A stretch of 64,000 nt of DNA from positions 1,798,001-1,862,000 of the forward strand of contig CATNEN010000007.1 of NCBI GenBank assembly GCA_950097015.1, read 5' to 3'. Shown here piece after piece: positions 57,033-64,000 of the stretch (within the stretch, counting starts at the first letter, position 1; every line of letters begins with the position of its first letter). The notes under the pieces were generated by a model. It was not told the origin of the DNA. It saw only the letters and a program-made list of their open reading frames with translations, and did not search any database. The translations under genes and the position numbers were made by a program. The DNA comes from Macrostomum hystrix (taxonomy: Eukaryota; Platyhelminthes; Macrostomidae).

Positions 57033-57764
57033 TGTGACGTTGTCACTTTGCATAGAAAGTCCATTTGCCTCCGTTCCCTGCGTTTTCGCCGTTCATGTGA
57101 CCCTGTGAGTCGTACTGCGACTCTTCCCGGTCGTTATGGCCAAGGTGGTGCCGTAACTCGCTCAGTGCCTCCTTGCATATCTATATATTTACATATTGCT
57201 AATTTCACGCCTTTACGTTTCTATAGCAGTTGTGTTACTATATTGTTACTGTCAGTAGACGTCGACGTACATCATGCTGCCCCTAAGATGTTGTCGCTAT
57301 TTTATCAATGTTATTCTCCCTCAGCCAATGAGCGTGCGAGCTCTCTGTTTGCTCAATTTATCCATCACCCTCGTTTTCCGTCGGCCTAGCCTATTTAACT
57401 AGGCCCCCTGAGCCCGCCCGCGCTCTGCCGCGCCTCCTCACCTCCGCACCGCCTCCCCTCCGCGCTGCCTTTCCACTGTCCTGCCGTTCCGTTCAGTCTT
57501 GTGCCGTCCTGTTTCCAGTGCTGTTCTGTTCCTATTTTTGTACTGCCCCGCCGTGCCACTTGGTCTTTACTTGCCTCACCATTAGCCCTACTTTGTTTGT
57601 TCGTCGTCGTCAGAGCTCGTGCACCTGCCTTTATTATTCCCGAATTGTCGTGCGCCCCAGTGAATCAAATAAATAGTCAAGTGCTACCGCTACACTATAT
57701 TGGATAACTTGAGGATTCTAAGAACTGCCGGCTTGCCTTCTTTATTCGCCTTAATAACGTCACA
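57033..57764 (+). mobile_element. Solo LTR of a retrotransposon
   Basis: A 732-bp unit starts TGTGACGTT and ends AACGTCACA (9-bp inverted termini with TG...CA). It is flanked by TAAG direct repeats at 57029-57032 and 57765-57768. Inside are a TATTTAACT promoter-like box (about 57390), a C/T-rich start region and an AATAAA-type signal (about 57670). No internal coding region or second LTR is seen, so this is a product of LTR-LTR recombination. The 4-bp duplication fits Gypsy- or BEL-like families. The strand is from the promoter-to-poly(A) order. Confidence 0.8.
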
Positions 57765-57768
57765 TAAG

Positions 57769-60211
57769 TTTACTCAGACGCTAAATCCTTTGAATTCTAG
57801 ACAGTAAATATATGAAAACGAAGGGATTACATTTTAGATAATATATATATATTTCTGCAAGTCGTGCGGAACAAGTGTTTATTTAAACACTTGAGCTTAT
57901 TTTGATTTGATATTTTCTAAATGTGCATGCAGCACGCGTGTTGGTATAGTTCGCGTTGATTCGTTACGCGAAATTCAAGAGGAACAATTAGAGTATTAGA
58001 GTATTGCTAGCACTGACAGCTATTGCTTTCATTGCTTTTCAGAGCTGCATCTTAAAATAGCAGCTCTGAAAATTGCAGAAGCAATGTATTATATTTATTA
58101 TTTAATATTTAAAATCCCTTTTTAAAATTCATGTAGAAGATACAGAAGCATATGTCTAGACCTCCGTGCTTTTTGTCACTGTCCCTTGGCATGGTATGAA
58201 ATTTATTAGCACGGTACAGTGGCAATAAACACTGCCTTCTGAGATCGGAATCCTGACTAACCTTTACAAGTCCAAACTAAATGTAAATGTAGATATACCA
58301 GACATTCTTTGGATAGAAGTGTCAAATCTAGTTAAATTGTTTCCAAATGTAAAAACAATTTTTTATTAATGTCACCTAGTGAAAATCAAATCTTAAAGCA
58401 ATAAGTTCTACGCTTAAGTCATTGACATAAATGAAGAAATGGCCTAAATGCAAGTTAGCTAGGGCCTAATTAATTTTTTTCTTTGTAACTGTGCAGAGGT
58501 GCTCCTTTAAAATGCTAAATATTCAAGTACAAAATTTTAATCTAACCTCTAAGTGTTTTTTTACTTTTTAATTGTTGTGTTAAAGACCTGTTATCTTATT
58601 TATAGTAAATAGGTAGATGTTTTATATTTAAAAAATCTGCCTTTTTAATTTTGCAAATCACAGAAGACCAAATGTCATAAAAATAAAAGTTTTGCTAAAA
58701 GGGTAAGAGAGTGGTAAAGCCTTTTTTCAGAATAGTATTTTCTACACTTTAGTGCATATGTTTGAGACTATGTTAACATAAAATTATTAAATATTTCTTA
58801 TGGTTTTCAATTTTTAGAAAACTAAAGTTAGGAAGGTAGCAGTTTTGTCAGAAAATTTCAATGCATACATTAGTGCATATTTATGGCACATTGACATATA
58901 CTAGTGCTAACACATTTGCATAATAGCATAATCAAAGCATAATATAGTTCAAGTTCAACCCACAATGCAAAAGTCTGATGCACATTTGCAGAATAACAAA
59001 AGCCTTGAATTTGGTATATAGCATGCAAATTGTTTTTGTTGGCTTACAAATGGTAGAGTTTTTGTGTTGGTGCTTTGGCACCAAGATTCAGAAGCAGATT
59101 CCAATTCATCAATGGACTGTGGAAAAATTCATCTTGTAAGAAAGGAAGTCTTCCTGCTGCTAGATTATCACAAGGCTGCTTTGTGGTTTAGAAAAGGGGC
59201 AGTCAGATTAGTATGAGTTGGGGCCCACTTTTACTTGAGTTTCTTAGAAACTAGTTCCTACAAAAATATTTATTTTGTTATAATATATTACTTCACTATT
59301 TTTGTTTTAATGCAGCTAATAAGAAACTGTTACTTGATGTACATATAATAATATAACTTAAAAGTAAATGTACATCAAAGCTGCAGACTTGGCATTGATT
59401 TGAGATATGATTGAATATTGATATGAAATCATAACATATTGCCAAAATATTCCAGCTTTCGGGAAATCAACACCTTAAAGGGAAGTCTGCTGACAAGGAC
59501 AGAGAAACAGTTACTATCTTTTGTGAGTTCGCAAACTTTGGGTTATTATTTCTTTTTCTTATTCACAAATTAGTTTTGGCTTATCTGCGACTTGGCTTTC
59601 TCTCTTTCATTTTCCCCTCATCTGTGACTTACTCGTTGTTCCCTAAAAAAGAAGAAAATCAGATAGAGAATAAGTTCGGAAACTCAGAGAGAGAATGAGA
59701 TAAGAAAGGCAGAGAGGGTAGAGGAAAAGAAAATCATAGAGTGGAAGAGAAGAAGAAAAACTGAGAGAGAAGATAATAAAAACAGAGAGTAGAGGATAGA
59801 GTGAGAAGAAGAGAAGAAAGACTCGGTGAGAAGAAGAGAATAATACAAAGAGGAAGACAAGAAAGATAGAGAGAGAAGAAGAGAAGAAAGACTGAGTCTT
59901 AATACAGTCTCAGACAACTCTTCTAAGACTAAAATTGTGGTAAAATTTGTGACTCTCTTGTCCACTTAACTGTGGGTTATTAACCACTAGTCTACTACAA
60001 AGTTCTTGTCCCACATTTCTAGCATGCAGTGCATGCCATTGACATATTTTTTTCACTATAATTTAAAACGCATGTGTTGAAGTAAACTGTAAACGCAAAG
60101 AAGGCAGAGCATCTAGAACAGAGCACTGACTACGCAGGCAAAGGATTTGTCTATGGCCAATTTATGTGAGAGCCATGCAAGAGAAGATACAGGCATAAAT
60201 GCAAAAGAATA
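57769..60211. other. Gene-poor AT-rich interval
   Basis: About 2.4 kb with no coding exon, SINE or long array I can support. A GA-rich run of AGAGAAGAAGAGAAGAAAG type lies at 59690-59900. Confidence 0.5.
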
Positions 60212-61889
60212 TACCTTTTCCACTCCAAGTCTGTCACAAGTAACTTCAAATCTGCCGTAGATAGCAGAAAGGCATACATTCAGCTCGCAAGTCGAGCGCC
60301 AACTTAAGAGTCTATGGTTAAAGCTCAGATCAATTCTGTCAAAAGTAACTTCAAATCTGTCCACTGAACAGATAACGAAACAAAGGTTTATTTTGAACAG
60401 TGCTCTCAAATTAAAGCAACAAATTCTGTAATTCACTATGCTAACATGTCTGCTATTCAGTCAATCAGTTGCATAGATATTTCAAACAAAAATATCGCGA
60501 CGATCCAAGCAGGCCTGTCCGTAACTCAACGTGTGCAGGTGCCATCGTAGGCAGTGGTCATGTGTCAGATGAGGCATGCCTACATGCAATTCGCGAATCA
60601 GAATCCTCAGTCGCCAGTTGTGCAATGTCATCGCAGCCTGCGCTGCGGCGGCGCGATCACCCAGCTCTCTAACCACTGCCGGTTCTGTCAGTCGTCTCTT
60701 TACTGCGGCCTTCAGTGCTGAGATGGCCATCTCAGTCGCATTGAGAAACGGAGAATACACGGGTAGAAAACGTATGGTTTGGTCTTCCCTTTGCATCGGA
60801 GGTACGTTGGTGTGGGCTCTCGCATTGTCCGCCACCATCACGAATGGTGCGTCAACAAGTACAGACACCTCCGAGCAGAATGCAGTGAAGCGTTCTTCTG
60901 TGAAGCCACCAACGTGGCATGCATAGTGAACCAACCCAAGCTGCGGACTCACTGCGAGAACGACGGTGACATTGGGACCGCGCTGACCATCGGTGATTCG
61001 CACAGCACGATCGCCAGCAGCTGACCAGCCTTTAGACCGCGAAGTCCACAAGTTAAAGCCACATTCATCGACGTATATCAGATGCTCTTGAAGATGACCC
61101 TCATTCATCATCCATTGCATGTACATCGCTCGCGCATCCTTGGTGCCTGGCGCATTCCAGCCCGCGTGCACATGCCTGACGTCCTTTAAGGTTATCAGAG
61201 TACCGTCTAGCTTCTTGCTCAGGCATTGAGTAGAAACAGCGGGTGCGTCGGGAAATTCAACAGTCAGCCTTTCTCGCATTTCACTCAATGTGATGGTCGG
61301 CTTCTCAGCAACATACCGGTGAAGTGCTTGAAGCATCTGTTCACTTACTTTCACGTGTCTAGCCCCTCCTCTTGCTCTGTATTCTGTCCGGTTTTCCTCT
61401 AGATAGCGCTTTAGGATCAAGTTTGCGGTGGTCCTTTTGATTCCGAGGTCAATGGCCAGTCTCCTCCAGTCCCGTCCAGTGTTGTAGCTGTTAACCAGGC
61501 GCTGCCTGTCTATTAAGCATATTCTTGCATAGGGCATGGTGGGTAAGGAAAGAAAAAATGGTTGTGAACTCGCGTTGCTGTCAACATATATATCTCTGAC
61601 AGATTTGAACTTACTTGTGACAGAATTTATATGTAAGATTGCCATAGACAAATAAGTTTCACTGTTAAAATCTGGGTCTGTCTATAAAGAAGTTTTCTAG
61701 TCTTTACTGCTTTGATTCCAACTCCCTATCTGTTCAGTGGACAGATTTGAAGTTACTTTTGACAGAATTGATCTGAGCTTTAACCATAGACTCTTAAGTT
61801 GGCGCTCGGCTTGCGAGCTGAATGTATGCCTTTCTGCTATCTATGGCAGATTTGAAGTTACTTGTGACAGACTTGGAGTGGAAAAGGTA
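60212..61889 (-). mobile_element. IS630-Tc1-mariner transposon A (complete)
   Basis: A 1678-bp element with long terminal inverted repeats of about 160 bp (60212-60372 and 61729-61889), starting TACCTTTTCCACTCCAAGTC and flanked by TA on both sides. Each arm holds two direct repeats of GTAACTTCAAATCTG. This is the IR/DR arrangement of transposase-binding sites known in some Tc1 elements. It encodes one intact transposase on the minus strand. Confidence 0.9.
60482..61537 (-). CDS. IS630-Tc1-mariner family DDE transposase A
   Basis: Cut-and-paste transposase. Starting at the Met of MPYARICLIDRQR it is 351 residues; an upstream in-frame ATG (61645) would add 36 residues of unlikely relevance. 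The N-terminal helix-turn-helix (RLVNSYNTGRDWRRLAIDLG, then IKRTTANLILKRYL) binds the inverted repeats. The catalytic triad is visible: Asp in LIYVDECGFNLW, Asp in VMVADNARAH and Glu in YSPFLNATEMAISALK. The last two are 31 residues apart, shorter than the usual 34. The frame is unbroken. Exact start depends on the ATG choice. Confidence 0.88.
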   Translation of the reverse strand: MPYARICLIDRQRLVNSYNTGRDWRRLAIDLGIKRTTANLILKRYLEENRTEYRARGGARHVKVSEQMLQALHRYVAEKPTITLSEMRERLTVEFPDAPAVSTQCLSKKLDGTLITLKDVRHVHAGWNAPGTKDARAMYMQWMMNEGHLQEHLIYVDECGFNLWTSRSKGWSAAGDRAVRITDGQRGPNVTVVLAVSPQLGLVHYACHVGGFTEERFTAFCSEVSVLVDAPFVMVADNARAHTNVPPMQREDQTIRFLPVYSPFLNATEMAISALKAAVKRRLTEPAVVRELGDRAAAAQAAMTLHNWRLRILIRELHVGMPHLTHDHCLRWHLHTLSYGQACLDRRDIFV

Positions 61890-61894
61890 TAGTA

Positions 61895-63489
61895 TAGCTT
61901 TTGTCAGGCTATCTCAGCCTATGGGCATTCAAACATAGCCAGCCCATCTTGTCACTGCGGTTTTTTACTGAAGCTGCTAATTTTTACCATAGACATGCAT
62001 TTTAGGACCATGCTATCTCAGCTTGGGACGAGCAATCTCAGCCAACATATAAGTTCTATGTTATTCTGTCTATAGTTTTGTTAGCATTTGAAGCTGTTCC
62101 GCCAAAATGAGGGCAACCAGCAACGTTGATAGAAGATGCTTGATCTCCGCGTGGAAGGAAGGACAGGATATTGGCTAGCCGCTACAATTCTTGGCATCAA
62201 ATTGAAAACCGCTCGCCACATCATTGCCACTTTTGAAGCTACAGGTCGGATTGATGCTCTTCGGCGCGGAGGCCGGAAGATTGGCTCTTGCAAGCTGGAC
62301 GATGAGATGCGCCAAGTGCTCATCGGCCTCTTAAATGAAAATCGGATGGCGACACTGAAAGCATTGCAGACTAATCTCGCTGCTCAGCTTCCAGACAAGC
62401 CACCGGTCTCCATTAAGACAATAGCCAGAGCTCTGGATGGAGCCCTGTATACATTTAAGATTGCCACTAAGAACTGCGATATTCGATTGAGCGCGAACTC
62501 TCCCGCGTTGATAGAGAAGCGACGCGAGTATGCGCTATTCATGGCGGGACTGCAACTGGATACGGTGGTAATCTATATAGACAAGACGGGGTACAACCTC
62601 TGGACGCGCAGATCACAGGGAAGGTCGCGACGGGGTCAGCCAGTGAGACGGCGTTGCCCAACACAGAGGGGTCCAAATCTTTCCATCTGTCTGGCCGTGT
62701 CATCTGCACTTGGGTTGGTGAAGAGTGAGTTTTTCAGAGGAGGCCAGACAAAGGAGAGGTTTCAACAATTCATCAATGACCTCGTGGAGCAAGTCATCCC
62801 GGAAATCGGCAACGCCAGAGTCGTCATAGTCTGCGATGGTCCAAGCTTTCATCGTGGTGTGACAGTGCCGGAGCAGCACCGCCATCAGTTTGAAATTCAG
62901 CTGCTGGCCGCTTACTCGCCGTTTCTCAACCCGTGTGAGATGGCTCATAGTGCAGTGAAGGCTTCGATCAAGCTGCAGCTCGCTGACCCCGCACTGGTGG
63001 AGGAAGAAGCTGGTGGCCGACCTGATGGAGTCACCTGCGTGGAATGGCGCATTTTTCTGCTGGAGCGAGTGGGCCGAGACTCTTTGCAAGTTGTGACGTC
63101 AATGAAGGTAGCCAGGTGGGAAATTCACTGCAACCGTAGCTTCCCACAATGCATCCAGGAGGTACCTTTCAACTAAACTGAAATAGTCTGTTAACTGATC
63201 GTCTCTGGTAGCCATTTTTAAAGTTTGCTCTGTATATCCCATCCCATACTCAGTTTTCTGTTACCCAGTTTTTCTCTTGTCAATAGACTTTAAAAATGTT
63301 AACAAAACTATAGACAGAATAACATAGAACTTATATGTTGGCTGAGATTGCTCGTCCCAAGCTGAGATAGCATGGTCTTAAAATGCATGTCTATGGTAAA
63401 AATTAGCAGCTTCAGTAAAAAAACCGCAGTGACAAGATGGGCTGGCTGAGTTTGAATGCCCATAGGCTGAGATAGCCTGACAAAAGCTA
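61895..63489 (+). mobile_element. IS630-Tc1-mariner transposon B (frameshifted)
   Basis: A 1595-bp element with terminal inverted repeats of about 180-200 bp, starting TAGCTTTTGTCAGGCTATCT and flanked by TA. Repeated ATCTCAGC motifs occur three times in each arm. Its left end is only five bases (TAGTA) from the right end of transposon A, and the two transposases point away from each other. Confidence 0.88.
62107..63176 (+). pseudogene. Transposase B, probable N-terminal frameshift
   Basis: The long frame from 62136 encodes 346 residues with Asp in VIYIDKTGYNLW, Asp in VIVCDGPSFH and Glu in YSPFLNPCEMAHSAVK (33 residues after the second Asp), and a C-terminal WEIHCNRSFPQC. The better N-terminus begins at ATG 62107 in another frame: MRATSNVDRRCLISAWKEGQ aligns with transposase A (LVNSYNTGRD). 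It then runs into TAG at about 62176, just where the other frame picks up with WLAATILGIK. A single-base indel near 62165-62175 is therefore inferred. Without it the gene looks complete; a start at 62136 would lack part of the first helix. It is clearly a relative of transposase A, but well diverged. Confidence 0.75.
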
Positions 63490-63599
63490 TATTTACTTCA
63501 CCAGTTTCAAATCGCCTAAGCTTCACAACCCAAGATTACCAAATCTGCCATGCATGCATAAAAACCCCAAAGGGGGGGCAGCTAAGCAACCCCTGAGAA

Positions 63600-64000
63600 A
63601 CTTGGGCCTCGACAATGAATCCAGTGATGAATAGTCTTTCTTCACTGCTGAGAGCGATGGAGAGGACGATAACCAAGCCGACAATAATGGGCTGCTAGAA
63701 GATGAGCCAACTCTTCCGCTTGACGATTGGAGGTCGGTAACAGCCAGAGACTGATGCTCGTTTTAATAATTTTTGGGTGTGAATGGAGTTAACCCTGGAT
63801 TTTCTACTCCTGATGATGTTGAAGACAGCGGGGCGGTGATTTTCGAGCAGTTTCTACCGGATAATTTGCTGCTTCAGATGTGCGAGTGGACAAATAAGAG
63901 AGCACAGCTAGAGATCGCTAAGTTTCAAGATGAACATGGAGATGAGGAGCTGCCATATGGCTTGAGAACTCCGAAGCCGTGTGAAATGAAGAAAGTAATT
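63600..64000 (+). pseudogene. piggyBac-type transposase, degenerate N-terminal part
   Basis: One frame reads an acidic start (SDGEDDNQADNNG), then GVNPGFSTPDDVEDSGAVIF, EQFLPDNLLLQMCEWTNKRA and onward to the window edge. This matches the start of the piggyBac DDE domain, where F..FLPDNLL and a TN.RA motif are typical. The frame is broken by TAG (about 63639), TGA (about 63752) and two TAA (about 63763), so it is not functional as it stands. The rest lies beyond the window. Confidence 0.65.

Noticed and set aside
57048-57707. Frames inside the LTR
   Set aside because: They lie within the solo LTR and show no gag, protease or polymerase features.

Overview
This is animal (metazoan) nuclear DNA. 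It carries intron-split genes with GT-AG splice sites, tRNA-derived SINEs, several DNA transposons, a solo LTR and very many tandem repeats. Coding sequence follows the standard genetic code and is GC-rich inside AT-richer surroundings. The gene set includes a nitrate/nitrite-sensor (NIT) guanylate cyclase of the kind known from invertebrates such as annelids. That, with CCCTAA interstitial telomere-type repeats, fits an invertebrate, perhaps a lophotrochozoan or flatworm-like animal. The species cannot be fixed from the sequence alone.

Layout: 0.4-7.0 kb, CPT2 (mitochondrial carnitine palmitoyltransferase 2, + strand, 7 exons). 11.6-13.3 kb, a membrane-anchored EGF-like protein (+). 17.9-23.6 kb, an unrecognised three-exon gene that may be a beta-propeller (-). 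24.0-25.4 kb, an intact Crypton-type tyrosine recombinase (-). 27.0-32.4 kb, translation initiation factor eIF3d (-, 5 exons). 34.9-37.7 kb, a Phafin/PLEKHF PH-FYVE protein (+; first exon not found). 42.4-42.9 kb, endosulfine/ARPP-19 (-). 46.5-46.8 kb, a two-exon gene for a 44-residue secreted peptide (+). 47.7-52.0 kb, a NIT-domain guanylate cyclase (-, 11 exons). 53.9-55.7 kb, a tetraspanin (+, 5 exons). From 57 kb to the end lies transposon-rich DNA: a solo LTR, two complete abutting IS630-Tc1-mariner elements and a broken piggyBac transposase.

The host genes are unrelated housekeeping and signalling genes, with no operon-like logic. What unites the window is that nearly every longer intron carries its own private minisatellite, with units of about 12-40 bp and often higher-order structure. 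Most long reading frames in the window are translations of these arrays, not genes. Exon borders were worked out by hand from splice consensus, reading-frame phase and continuity with known families. In every multi-exon model the phases agree across all junctions.

The most unusual items are: the NIT guanylate cyclase lacking the conserved catalytic Asn/Arg pair; a 67-bp repeated element with a perfect 16-bp target-site duplication; a candidate 44-residue secreted peptide; two transposons five bases apart; and a 95-bp palindrome beside the Crypton gene.
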